17,748 nt of DNA from DATGIQ01 sp035295665. GTDB lineage: Bacteria > Planctomycetota > Planctomycetia > Gemmatales > Gemmataceae. The notes beneath the pieces are model-generated. The model worked only from the letters and a program-made list of their open reading frames with translations, ran no database searches and was not told the DNA's origin. The position numbers and the translations under genes were made by a program. Shown here one piece after another: positions 7,717 to 14,952 of the stretch (its first letter is position 1; the number at the start of each line of letters is the position of its first letter). The DNA is taken from assembly GCA_035295665.1 (NCBI GenBank), contig DATGIQ010000556.1, forward strand, positions 1 to 17,748, written 5' to 3'.

Positions 7717-7782
7717 GTTCGTAGTCCGTGGTCGGTAGTCCGTAGCCAGCCTGCCATGGACTACCGACCACGGACTACGAAC
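7717..7782. repeat. Perfect 25-bp inverted repeat of degenerate heptamers
   Basis: Bases 7717-7741 and 7758-7782 are exact reverse complements, with a 16-base loop. The left arm is made of heptamers beginning at 7721, 7728 and 7735, with a decayed fourth at 7742, following GT(A/G)GTC(C/G). The right arm ends one base before the ATPase stop codon (7783-7785), so the element fills most of the 77-base gap between ATPase and permease genes. As RNA it forms a very stable hairpin inside the cassette message, which could attenuate or process the permease part. The heptamer make-up resembles short tandemly repeated repetitive (STRR) elements known in cyanobacteria (recollection). Confidence 0.85.
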
Positions 7783-8559
7783 TCAAGGGGTTAATAAGTG
7801 TTCCTTGCTCCCATTGCTGGACGGCTCCGGGTTCACGGGGGTATCGGAGTCGATACGGGGCCAGGAATGATTCGGATTGGACCGATCCTGCTCGACTAAG
7901 CCATCGCGCATCGTCACCAGGCGAGCCGCGTATTCGGCGATGGACGGATCATGCGTGACGATGATGATGGTCTGGCCACGCTCCCGATGGAGGCGCTGGA
8001 ACTCGCGCAGGATCTCGGCGCCGGTACGTGAATCGAGATTGCCGGTCGGCTCGTCGGCCAGCAGGACCTGCGGTTGGTTCACCAGGGCCCGGGCAATGGC
8101 GGCACGCTGCTGCTGTCCGCCGGAAAGCTGGTTCGGCAAGTGATGGGCTCGGTCGGCCAGGCCGACCAGGCGGAGCATATCGCGGGCAAGCTGGCGCCGC
8201 TTCTGAACGGACACCCCAGCATAAAGCAAGGGCATCGCCACGTTCTCCAAGGCACTATGCCGTTTGAGGAGATTGAACCCCTGGAAAACGAAGCCGATCT
8301 TGTGATTGCGCACATGGGCCAGGCTGGTCCGGTTCAGGCGACTAACATCTTGGCCATCAAATGAGTAGGTACCGCTGGTCGGCCGATCCAGGCAACCAAT
8401 GATGTTCATCAACGTGGATTTGCCGGACCCGCTGGCACCCATGATGGCCACGAACTCGCCAGCGGCAATGCGCAGCGATACGCCCCGCAGTGCCGGCACC
8501 TTGACGGCCCCGGTGTCGTAGATCTTTTCCACGTTGTCGAGCGTGATCAACGCTGCCAT
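7783..8559 (-). CDS. MacB/LolD-type ABC transporter ATP-binding protein
   Basis: ATPase of 258 residues powering the adjacent permease. It has Walker A GASGSGKST (41-49), Q-loop FQGFNLL (Q93), signature LSGGQQQR (145-152), Walker B VLLADEPTGNLD (from 165) and switch His in VTHD (H203). DEPTGNLD and the opening ITLDNVEKIYDTG are typical of the MacB/LolD/FtsE exporter branch. A polar Pro/Ser-rich tail of about 35 residues follows the core. The start ATG has only a weak ribosome site. It begins 26 bases after the adaptor stop and ends one base from the inverted repeat. Substrate cannot be told from sequence. Confidence 0.93.
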   Translation of the reverse strand: MAALITLDNVEKIYDTGAVKVPALRGVSLRIAAGEFVAIMGASGSGKSTLMNIIGCLDRPTSGTYSFDGQDVSRLNRTSLAHVRNHKIGFVFQGFNLLKRHSALENVAMPLLYAGVSVQKRRQLARDMLRLVGLADRAHHLPNQLSGGQQQRAAIARALVNQPQVLLADEPTGNLDSRTGAEILREFQRLHRERGQTIIIVTHDPSIAEYAARLVTMRDGLVEQDRSNPNHSWPRIDSDTPVNPEPSSNGSKEHLLTP

Positions 8560-8585
8560 GCTGGCCCCGACATCTGTCCGCGATT

Positions 8586-9920
8586 CTAAAAGACTTTCAC
8601 GTTCGGTTCAATAAATCCGCGTTTTTTAACGGGCGGCGCAACTGTGATCAGCTGAGGATACGTTGAACGGTCCTTGGGATTGGGCGGCGGGTTCAGTTGC
8701 GGATCCCATTGGAAGACTTCGACAAATTGCCCATCCTCGATGCCGGTCTCGCCGATAGCGTTTCGGCCACCAATGCGGATGAAGATCGGCACGGGCTTTC
8801 CCTGCGCATCCAGAATCCAGACAGGCTTCCAGTCGTCGCGGTCGCCGGGAGCTTGCCACTCCGCCAACTTGGCCCGGGCAGATTCGGACTGGTATTGTTC
8901 GTCCAGTTGTAGGCTCAACGCTGCAGCCGGCACCTTCCATACGTTGGTGTGCTTCCGCAAGACGATGTCCACAGCTGCGGTCATTCCAGGACGGAGCCGC
9001 CAATCTCCCGTTTTGGGATCGCGCTGATTGGCGGCATCGATAAGCGTGTCGTAAAAAACGGCACCATGCACGTTGTTCGGCTGGCGGATTTCCACGACGT
9101 GGCCCGTAAACCGGGCCTCATCTTCGCTGTACGCATAAACCGTGAAGGTCGCGAGCTGTCCGGAGCGCACCTTGCCAATATCGTTCTCGCTGACCTGGGC
9201 ATGGACGCGCATCTGCTTGAGAGGGCTGGCAAGGGTGAACAAGTGTGCCGAAGTCGGCGGAGCGATGAGCTGGCCCTGGACCACCTTGCGATCGATGATC
9301 GTGAACGTGCGCCTTGACGCCGAAGGACTGGATCCGATGTTCTCCCCGGCGGTCGCGCGCACCACCGTCAGGTCGAGGCCATATTGGGCCTGCTGCTGGG
9401 CCAGCGTGGCCTGATCAACTTTTAGCTCGGCTTCACGGATGGCGGTCTCGGCGACGCGCAGATGAACTTGGGCTTCATCCAGATCTTTCTGGTTGCCCAC
9501 TTCCTTATCGATCAGTTCCCGGAGTTTGCGGACACGGATCTGGGCGGCGTCGCGAGCAGCTTCCGCTTTGCGGACATCGGTCTGGGCTAATTGAAGGGCA
9601 GCCTTGGCTTGGTCGAGCTTGAATTGTGCCAGCCGGCTATCGAGTTGCAGCAGCGGCTCCCCCTCCTGGACGTCCTGATTGATTTCCGCATGGGGACGAA
9701 TTTCTACGACCCGTCCTGAAAGCTCACTTCCCACCGCGAAGACCTCTTGCGGTTGCACCAGGCCCGTCGCACTGACGGTTTCGACAATGGCCCCCCATTC
9801 CGTCGGAGCAAGGGTGAACCCTTCCTCGCTGTTGTGGCCGGACCAGGCATGATTGAGCCAGTAGGCTGCTGCGACGAGAGCAATTCCCACGAGCAGCAGA
9901 ATCAGGAAAAGTTTCTTCAC
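8586..9920 (-). CDS. MacA-like periplasmic adaptor (HlyD/RND-type membrane fusion protein)
   Basis: Adaptor of 444 residues that links the MacB-type permease to an outer-membrane duct. An N-terminal membrane anchor (KKLFLILLLVGIALVAAAYW) is followed by a lipoyl half (SELSGRVVEIRP), an Ala/Gln-rich coiled-coil hairpin (about LAQFKLDQAKAALQLAQTDV onward), the second lipoyl half, a beta-barrel (MRVHAQVSENDIGKVRSGQ) and the membrane-proximal domain with LRPGMTAAVDIVL. A polar insert (residues roughly 330-365) and a Pro-rich tail extend it beyond the classical MacA length. GTG at 9920 is preferred because GGAGG lies about 11 bases upstream; GTG at 9938 adds six residues. First gene of the adaptor-ATPase-permease set. 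No TolC gene is nearby. Confidence 0.88.
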   Translation of the reverse strand: MKKLFLILLLVGIALVAAAYWLNHAWSGHNSEEGFTLAPTEWGAIVETVSATGLVQPQEVFAVGSELSGRVVEIRPHAEINQDVQEGEPLLQLDSRLAQFKLDQAKAALQLAQTDVRKAEAARDAAQIRVRKLRELIDKEVGNQKDLDEAQVHLRVAETAIREAELKVDQATLAQQQAQYGLDLTVVRATAGENIGSSPSASRRTFTIIDRKVVQGQLIAPPTSAHLFTLASPLKQMRVHAQVSENDIGKVRSGQLATFTVYAYSEDEARFTGHVVEIRQPNNVHGAVFYDTLIDAANQRDPKTGDWRLRPGMTAAVDIVLRKHTNVWKVPAAALSLQLDEQYQSESARAKLAEWQAPGDRDDWKPVWILDAQGKPVPIFIRIGGRNAIGETGIEDGQFVEVFQWDPQLNPPPNPKDRSTYPQLITVAPPVKKRGFIEPNVKVF

Positions 9921-10147
9921 CGCAGAGCGAACCTCCACCAGATCAGGGAGACCTCAACCGTTTCCGTGCGACAGCACCAGACCTTGCTTATTTTCCCACT
10001 CTTCCCAGATTTCGCCAAGCCCGCAAACTATCTTCTTCAGTCAATACTTAGCAATCGTTGCACATTTGGTTCCTTTTGGTGGCATAATTGCCAAGGCTTG
10101 CGCAATCCGTGAATCCGCCAGTTTGCGATCAGGGGAGCTTAAAATGG

Positions 10148-10174
10148 CCGCCGCAAGCCTGGGGTTTGCGGCGG
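10148..10174 (-). terminator. Rho-independent-type terminator of the FHA-receiver gene
   Basis: CCGCCGCAA (10148-10156) and TTGCGGCGG (10166-10174) form a perfect 9-bp stem, extendable by a G-U pair. On the minus strand it lies about 45 bases after the FHA-receiver stop and is followed by CCATTTTAAG, a short U-run. It separates that gene from the macA-like gene. The rest of the gap (9921-10147) is AT-richer and probably holds the cassette promoter, but no convincing one was found. Confidence 0.6.
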
Positions 10175-10218
10175 GGTGTGGACCATCTTCAACCAGGTGG
10201 GTGATCCATTGGCCGATC

Positions 10219-10953
10219 TTATCCAGGGCGGCTGAGCACCTCCTGGAGATCCTCTGTGGCGACCGGCTTGGTCAGTAAATGCTGAAACTTCCCCTCTTCC
10301 AAGCATTCCAAGGTGTCGTCCGGACCGTAGCCGGTAATGCCGACCATCACGGCTTTGTCCAGGCCCGCTTCCGCGCGCAGTTGCTGGGCAACCTGGCAGC
10401 CATTTTCGCGCTCCAGGCGAAGATCAAGGAACACCGTGTCGGGATGGTGGATCCGCGCAGCTGCAACCGCTTCGGGACCATTGTGAGCGACATGCACGTG
10501 ATGCCCCCATTTTGCCAGCAGCACGGCCAAGGTCTCGGCCGCCTCGGCGTTGTCGTCCACCACCAACACCTCCTGAGGCCGCATTGCTTCGCCCTGAGCC
10601 TGCGATACGGCATCGGGTTGCACGATCGATGCTTCCGGGGATTTTGGTAAGCACACTTCGTAGGGCAGGAAAGCAAGGTCCAGTCGATCCCCGTCGTGGA
10701 GCGGTTGCGGCTGCTGAACCCGTTGGCCATTCAAAAACGTGCCATTCAATGAGCCGAGATCTTGGATCCAGATCTGGCCATCACGAAGCTCGAAGGTGCA
10801 ATGGTGGCGGGAAATGAGAGGGTGGCCGATCTTCTGATTGCAATCGGAGCTTCGCCCCACGAGCGCAGGAAAATGCGTGATTGCAATGCTTTGGTTGAGA
10901 TTGCTGCCCTCCAGACCCTTGAGCCACCGGCTGCGTAGAAGTACCTCTTTCAT
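10219..10953 (-). CDS. FHA domain-response regulator receiver fusion protein
   Basis: Protein of 244 residues with two signalling modules. The N-terminal FHA domain (about 20-100) has LVGRSSDC, SRHH (48-51) and LNGTFLNG, the loops that bind phosphothreonine peptides. The C-terminal receiver domain (about 128-240) has the acidic pair D133-D134, phospho-acceptor D177 in VFLDLRL, T207 in GITGYG and K229 in LTKPV, so it looks fully phosphorylatable. There is no DNA-binding or enzymatic output domain. It may bridge Ser/Thr kinase signalling and a histidine kinase (inference). No kinase gene is in the window. The ATG has GAGGAG eight bases upstream. It follows gltX by 149 bases and has its own terminator. 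Confidence 0.92.
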   Translation of the reverse strand: MKEVLLRSRWLKGLEGSNLNQSIAITHFPALVGRSSDCNQKIGHPLISRHHCTFELRDGQIWIQDLGSLNGTFLNGQRVQQPQPLHDGDRLDLAFLPYEVCLPKSPEASIVQPDAVSQAQGEAMRPQEVLVVDDNAEAAETLAVLLAKWGHHVHVAHNGPEAVAAARIHHPDTVFLDLRLERENGCQVAQQLRAEAGLDKAVMVGITGYGPDDTLECLEEGKFQHLLTKPVATEDLQEVLSRPG

Positions 10954-11102
10954 GACTCAAGCTCCTCGGTTGAGTTCGCGAGGCAGTTCCATCCAAGCCC
11001 TGGCAACGGACTCCACCCTTGCCCCAGCTGCGAGGATGACAAAGGCGATGAATCAGGCCCAAGCGGAGCAAGATTCGTGCCATCCGAAGCAGTTCTCGAA
11101 CT

Positions 11103-12662
11103 TTAGCGATGGACGAGGGCGCGGTCGATCCGTGCCAAACAATGCTCTTTCCCGAGGATAGCCAGGCTATCGAACAGACCGAAACCGATCGCTTTGCCTG
11201 TCACGGCTACACGCAGAGCATGGATAATCTGTCCGATCTGTACGCCTTGGGACTGAACGAACTCATGGAGGTGTTTCTCGATTGCAGCGGCCGTAAACGG
11301 CTCAGTCCGGGCCAATTCCTCCTTGAACTTGGCAAGGAGGGCGGGCGCTTCGGGCGGCTTGCGGATGCGCTTCTCGAATGCCTGCTCGTCATAGGGCAAC
11401 CGATCATCGCTCAGGAAGAAACCCGCGTATTCCAGGATATCTCCGGCAACCTTGATCCGGTCCAGAGCTGCCTGAATGATCTGAGTCACGCGATCGCAGA
11501 TTTCCTGGGTGGGCGGCGCAGCGATCAAACCGGCTTGTTGCAAAAACGGCAACGCCAGGTTCACTTTTTGCTCGATCGGAAGCTGCTGCATGGCGCGCTC
11601 CTGAAAGGCAAACAGCTTCTTCGGATCAAAACTGGCCGGGGCTCGGTTGACCCGCTCGAGCGAGAACAGGTCGATCATTTGCTGCCGGGTGAAGGTTTCC
11701 GTGTGGTCATCGAGCGACCATCCCAGGAGCACCAGGTAATTGATGATGGCATCCGGCAAATAGCCGACCTGCTGGTAGAAGTCGATGATCACCGGGTTAA
11801 ACGTGTCGGCCGAAGTCTTTACCCCCAGTGTAGCCGCGATCCCTTGGCCGTGCTCGTAGATCTTTTTGAAATCGGGGTTCTTGAGGTACTGCGGAATCTT
11901 CCGTTTGCTGAGCTTGTTCTTGCTCCCCGGCTCGGCGACGTAGGGAAGGTGGGCGTATTCGGGCAGTTCGCAACCCAGGCTCTGCGCGATGAAGATTTGC
12001 CTCGGCGTATTGGACAGATGCTCTTCCGAGCGGATCACATGGGTGATGCGCATGTCGTGGTCATCGACCACACTAGCGAGGTTGTACAGACACGTGCCGT
12101 CGGTGCGTTGGATGACGTGGTCCTGCTCGCGCGCCCATTCAACGACGATTTCGCCACGGATCCGGTCGGTGAAGCGGCAAACGCCTTCGCGCGGCATTTT
12201 GAGCCGGACGACGCCCTTGCGGCCTTCGGCTTCGAATCGGGCTCGTTGCTGCGGAGTCTCGGCCATCCACTTCCGGCTGTAAAGATTGGGCAATTTGGCG
12301 GCGTCGGCCGCAACTTTCTCCGCCTTCAGCTCCTCAGGGGTAGCGTAATCGTAATAGGCAAACCCCTTGTCCACCAAGGCCCGCGCGGCCGCCTGATAAC
12401 GATCGAGTTTTTGCGATTGGTAATAAGGACCAAAGTCGCCGCCAACGTCCGGCCCCTCATCCCAGTTCAACCCCAACCAGCGGAACCCGTTCAGAATCGG
12501 CTGGAGCGCTTCGGCAACATTGCGCTCTTGATCGGTATCATCAATCCGCAGAATGAACCGGCCGCCGTGATGGCGCGTAAACAGCCAATTGAAGAGCGCC
12601 GTACGGACGCCGCCGATGTGGAGATAACCAGTGGGGCTTGGGGCAAACCGGGTCCGGATCAT
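11103..12662 (-). CDS. gltX: Glutamate--tRNA ligase
   Basis: Class I aminoacyl-tRNA synthetase charging tRNA-Glu (and possibly tRNA-Gln where an amidotransferase corrects it), 519 residues. The HIGH motif is in FAPSPTGYLHIGG (residues 7-18) and the KMSKS-equivalent is KLSKR (250-254). HVIRSEEHLSNTPRQI, typical of bacterial GluRS, lies between. After KLSKR there is an extra segment of about 35 residues (IPQYLKNPDFKK...) before VIIDFYQQVGYLPDAIINYL, where most GluRS have only HGA-type residues. The C-terminal anticodon-binding region is present. The ATG gives the canonical MIRTRFAPSPTG. A plausible promoter lies 45-70 bases upstream. Confidence 0.95.
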   Translation of the reverse strand: MIRTRFAPSPTGYLHIGGVRTALFNWLFTRHHGGRFILRIDDTDQERNVAEALQPILNGFRWLGLNWDEGPDVGGDFGPYYQSQKLDRYQAAARALVDKGFAYYDYATPEELKAEKVAADAAKLPNLYSRKWMAETPQQRARFEAEGRKGVVRLKMPREGVCRFTDRIRGEIVVEWAREQDHVIQRTDGTCLYNLASVVDDHDMRITHVIRSEEHLSNTPRQIFIAQSLGCELPEYAHLPYVAEPGSKNKLSKRKIPQYLKNPDFKKIYEHGQGIAATLGVKTSADTFNPVIIDFYQQVGYLPDAIINYLVLLGWSLDDHTETFTRQQMIDLFSLERVNRAPASFDPKKLFAFQERAMQQLPIEQKVNLALPFLQQAGLIAAPPTQEICDRVTQIIQAALDRIKVAGDILEYAGFFLSDDRLPYDEQAFEKRIRKPPEAPALLAKFKEELARTEPFTAAAIEKHLHEFVQSQGVQIGQIIHALRVAVTGKAIGFGLFDSLAILGKEHCLARIDRALVHR

Positions 12663-12705
12663 GATGCGTGCGCCCTCAAACGCTTCGGATGGTCATCGAG
12701 CGCTC

Positions 12706-12734
12706 AGTTTAGAGGCACACCGGCCCGGGGTAAA
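12706..12734 (-). promoter_or_regulatory. Candidate sigma70-type promoter for gltX
   Basis: On the minus strand TTTACC (12729-12734) is followed after exactly 17 bases by TAAACT (12706-12711). Each box matches consensus at four of six positions. Expected transcription start is about 40 bases before the gltX ATG. Confidence 0.4.
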
Positions 12735-12889
12735 GGGAGCCTTCGCCTCCGGGTCATCTCCGCGCGGACTGCACTGGACTGCGCGGACCGGAAAACCTAA
12801 ACCAGCACGGCAGTTACTCGGGCCGCCAGTCATCCGTAAGGCCACGGTTGCTTCTGCCGGCCCGGCCGAGGGGTCGTGGGATTCAAGCA

Positions 12890-13915
12890 ATGCAAGCACT
12901 CGTCAAGAGCAAAGCCGAGGCGGGGCTATGGCTGGAAGAAGTGCCGGAACCCGAGATCGGTGTCAACGATGTGTTGATCCGTGTCGATCGCACCGGCATT
13001 TGCGGCACTGACGTGCACATTTACAAATGGGATGATTGGGCTCGCAAGACCATTCCTGTGCCGATGGTTGTCGGCCACGAATTCGTGGGGGAAATCGTCG
13101 CGGTCGGTTCCAATGTTGCCGATTTTCATCCCGGCGAAATCGTCAGCGGCGAAGGCCATGTGGTCTGTGGACGTTGCCGCAACTGCCTTGCCGGTCGCCG
13201 GCATCTGTGTGCTCACACGCGCGGCGTCGGCGTCAATCGCCCCGGTGCTTTTGCCGAGTATCTGGCCCTGCCCATGACCAACGTCTGGCACCATGATCCG
13301 GGGATCGACCGGGATGTGGCCGCCATTTTCGACCCGTTTGGCAATGCGGTGCACACGGCCTTGTCGTTTCCCGTTCTTGGCGAAGACGTGCTCATCACCG
13401 GAGCCGGCCCCATCGGCATCATGGCCGCCGCCGTGGTCCGCCATGCAGGGGCCCGGCACGTGGTGATCACCGACATGAACCCTTACCGCCTGGAACTCGC
13501 CAAGAAAATGGGCGTGAGTGTGGCCCTGGATGTTCGCAACGGAAGCCTGGCCGACGTGCAAAAGCAATTGGCCATGAAGGAGGGATTCGATGTCGGTCTG
13601 GAGATGTCCGGGAGTTCGGCTGCGTTCCGCGAAATGCTGGCCAACATGTGCCACGGCGGCAAGATTGCCATCCTGGGCATCCCCGACAAGGAAATGGCCA
13701 TCGATTGGACCCTGGTCGTCTTCAATATGCTGACGCTCAAGGGAATTTATGGACGGGAGATGTATGAAACCTGGTACATGATGACCGTCATGCTCCAGAG
13801 CGGCCTGGACATCCGTCCGGTGATCACCCACCGGTACCACTACACCGAGTATCGGAAAGCGTTCGAGCAGATGCTGACGGGACAGTCGGGGAAAATCATT
13901 TTGCAGTGGTCGTGA
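12890..13915 (+). CDS. tdh: L-threonine 3-dehydrogenase
   Basis: NAD+- and zinc-dependent enzyme oxidising L-threonine to 2-amino-3-ketobutyrate, the first step of threonine breakdown to glycine and acetyl-CoA. From the ATG at 12890 the protein has 341 residues, the same as E. coli Tdh. The catalytic zinc ligands C38, H63 and E64 and the structural zinc cysteines C93, C96, C99 and C107 sit at the numbers known for that enzyme (recollection). The Rossmann loop GAGPIGIMAA (171-180) binds NAD+. A TTG 14 codons upstream would add a non-family extension, so it is rejected. The partner kbl gene is not adjacent. It diverges from gltX; no clear promoter was assigned. Confidence 0.94.
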   Translation: MQALVKSKAEAGLWLEEVPEPEIGVNDVLIRVDRTGICGTDVHIYKWDDWARKTIPVPMVVGHEFVGEIVAVGSNVADFHPGEIVSGEGHVVCGRCRNCLAGRRHLCAHTRGVGVNRPGAFAEYLALPMTNVWHHDPGIDRDVAAIFDPFGNAVHTALSFPVLGEDVLITGAGPIGIMAAAVVRHAGARHVVITDMNPYRLELAKKMGVSVALDVRNGSLADVQKQLAMKEGFDVGLEMSGSSAAFREMLANMCHGGKIAILGIPDKEMAIDWTLVVFNMLTLKGIYGREMYETWYMMTVMLQSGLDIRPVITHRYHYTEYRKAFEQMLTGQSGKIILQWS

Positions 13916-13932
13916 GGGGACGAGCTTCAAGG

Positions 13933-13938
13933 TATAAT
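13933..13938 (+). promoter_or_regulatory. TATAAT -10 element upstream of the toxin-antitoxin-like unit
   Basis: A perfect TATAAT just after the tdh stop codon. It is embedded in GTATAATGGCA (13932-13942), also found on the minus strand before the PH-domain gene. No good -35 box is seen at 16-18 bases. A 7-bp hairpin, GGTGTCG/CGACACC (13944-13970), follows at the expected start of the transcript. Confidence 0.4.
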
Positions 13939-13958
13939 GGCAGGGTGTCGCGGTTGTC

Positions 13959-14219
13959 GTGATCGACACCGTCACAGGCCGTCGGGCAAGCCTCCACGCA
14001 GAGATTGCCGAAACGCTTGAGGCGATGGAAAGCCTGGCCTGGGATTCGCCAACGAAGCTGGTGTCCCCTGATTTTTCGCTGTATTCGCTCAACGCCTACT
14101 CTTATCCGGTCCGCGCTACAGCCACTCACGATGTTCCGTACAATGGTGCAAGACGCGCACGGGACAAAAAGGAAGAAAACCGATGCGTTACGGTAGGGCA
14201 GAACGGGGCCGAGCGATGA
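13959..14219 (+). CDS. Small unrecognised ORF overlapping the antitoxin start
   Basis: An 86-residue GTG-started frame filling most of the 300-base gap after tdh. I do not recognise it. The first 50 residues (beginning MIDTVTGRRASLHAEIAETL) have mostly G/C third positions as in real genes here; the last part is Arg/Lys-rich and less convincing. Its TGA shares ATGA with the vapB-like ATG, the pattern of translationally coupled genes, and a TATAAT lies 20 bases upstream of the GTG. Against it: only a weak ribosome site (AGGGTG, 11 bases away) and no known homologue that I can name. It could be a decayed gene or a leader. Treat as a weak call. Confidence 0.35.
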   Translation: MIDTVTGRRASLHAEIAETLEAMESLAWDSPTKLVSPDFSLYSLNAYSYPVRATATHDVPYNGARRARDKKEENRCVTVGQNGAER

Positions 14220-14458
14220 CAATCACGTTGACTCCAGACATTGAGCAAGCGGTAATCGAGGAAGCACAGCATCGCGGCACGACACCGGAATCCCTTGCGC
14301 TTGAGGTCCTACGCGAGAAGTTCGTACCATGCCGGCCCGCCACCCCGCTTCCGCCGCAAGCGCTGGATGACTGGGAACGCACGCTGCTGAATACAGGAAC
14401 CAGCTGCGGGATCTCCCTGCCACATGAAGCCGTTGGTAGCGAAGGATTGTATGACTGA
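14216..14458 (+). CDS. VapB-like antitoxin of a type II toxin-antitoxin pair
   Basis: An 80-residue protein beginning MTITLTPDIEQAVIEEAQHRGTTPESLALEVLREKF, the beta-strand plus two helices expected of a ribbon-helix-helix (CopG/Arc-type) DNA-binding antitoxin. A Pro-rich linker leads to a C-terminal tail with LPHEAVGSEGLYD, the kind of segment that wraps the toxin. The ATG at 14216 is chosen because it starts the family pattern; an ATG at 14183 in frame adds 11 Arg-rich residues. Its TGA overlaps the toxin ATG by one base. It should neutralise the PIN protein and repress the operon (known behaviour of such pairs, inferred here). Confidence 0.75.
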   Translation: MTITLTPDIEQAVIEEAQHRGTTPESLALEVLREKFVPCRPATPLPPQALDDWERTLLNTGTSCGISLPHEAVGSEGLYD

Positions 14459-14907
14459 TGGCCTACTTGGTGGAAACGAGCATCCTCGCTCGCCTGGCGA
14501 ACACTTCGGACGTATATTACGCAGTCGCCTCACACGCGGTCCTCACACTGCACCGTCAGGGGGAAACTCTACGAACCTCGCCGCAAAACCTGATTGAGTT
14601 TCGCAACTGTGCCACACGCCCAGGGAGTGCCAATGGCTTGGGGCTGCCGCCCGCCGTGGCAGAGATCAAAGGCGCAGCGTTTGAATCGCTTTTTCCTCTC
14701 CTCCCGGAGACACCCGACATCTACCCCGCGTGGAAGGCCCTCGTGCAGGCGCTGGCAATCATTGGCAAGCAGGTGCACGACGCACGCCTAGTTGCGGTGT
14801 GCCATGTCTACGGCATCAGCCATGTGTTGACCTTCAACGTGCAACACTTTGCACGATTCGCTGGGTATGGACCGGGTCTCATCGTCGTCGATCCGCACCG
14901 CGTGTAG
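14458..14907 (+). CDS. PIN-domain toxin, VapC-like ribonuclease
   Basis: A 149-residue single PIN domain, the right size for a VapC toxin that cleaves RNA, often tRNA. The N-terminus MAYLVETSILARLA matches the usual LvDTnil.R strand, but the first metal-binding Asp is Glu (E6). The other acidic positions are E47 in NLIEFRN and D108 in QVHDARLVAV. At the fourth position it has LTFNVQHF, with Asn (N127), which this subfamily often shows. IYPAWKALVQ and the closing VVDPHRV are also subfamily features. Directly coupled to the antitoxin gene. Whether E6 keeps nuclease activity cannot be told from sequence. Confidence 0.85.
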   Translation: MAYLVETSILARLANTSDVYYAVASHAVLTLHRQGETLRTSPQNLIEFRNCATRPGSANGLGLPPAVAEIKGAAFESLFPLLPETPDIYPAWKALVQALAIIGKQVHDARLVAVCHVYGISHVLTFNVQHFARFAGYGPGLIVVDPHRV

Positions 14908-14952
14908 TGCACTTCCCGCCTTGGGAGGGCACGGCCGTGGAATCTTAAAGGA

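Noticed and set aside
10005..10075. TTGCTA-16-GATAGT as a promoter for the macA-like gene (minus strand)
   Set aside because: Both boxes are weak and other pairings in this AT-richer stretch are equally good.
12759..12787. TCCGCGC/GCGCGGA inverted repeat with two GGACTGC direct repeats 10 bases apart between gltX and tdh
   Set aside because: Short, GC-rich and expected by chance in such DNA; kept only as a note for an operator search.
11109..12800. Open frame of 563 codons on the plus strand opposite gltX
   Set aside because: It is the antisense shadow of a clear GluRS gene; high-GC codon use leaves the opposite strand open. The translation shows no motif.
12926..14092. Open frame of 388 codons opposite tdh
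   Set aside because: Shadow of tdh, whose zinc ligands and length match exactly.
13896..14222. Minus-strand open frame of 108 codons in the gap after tdh
   Set aside because: It runs into the tdh 3' end and has a low-complexity Cys-rich start; the plus-strand frame has better context.
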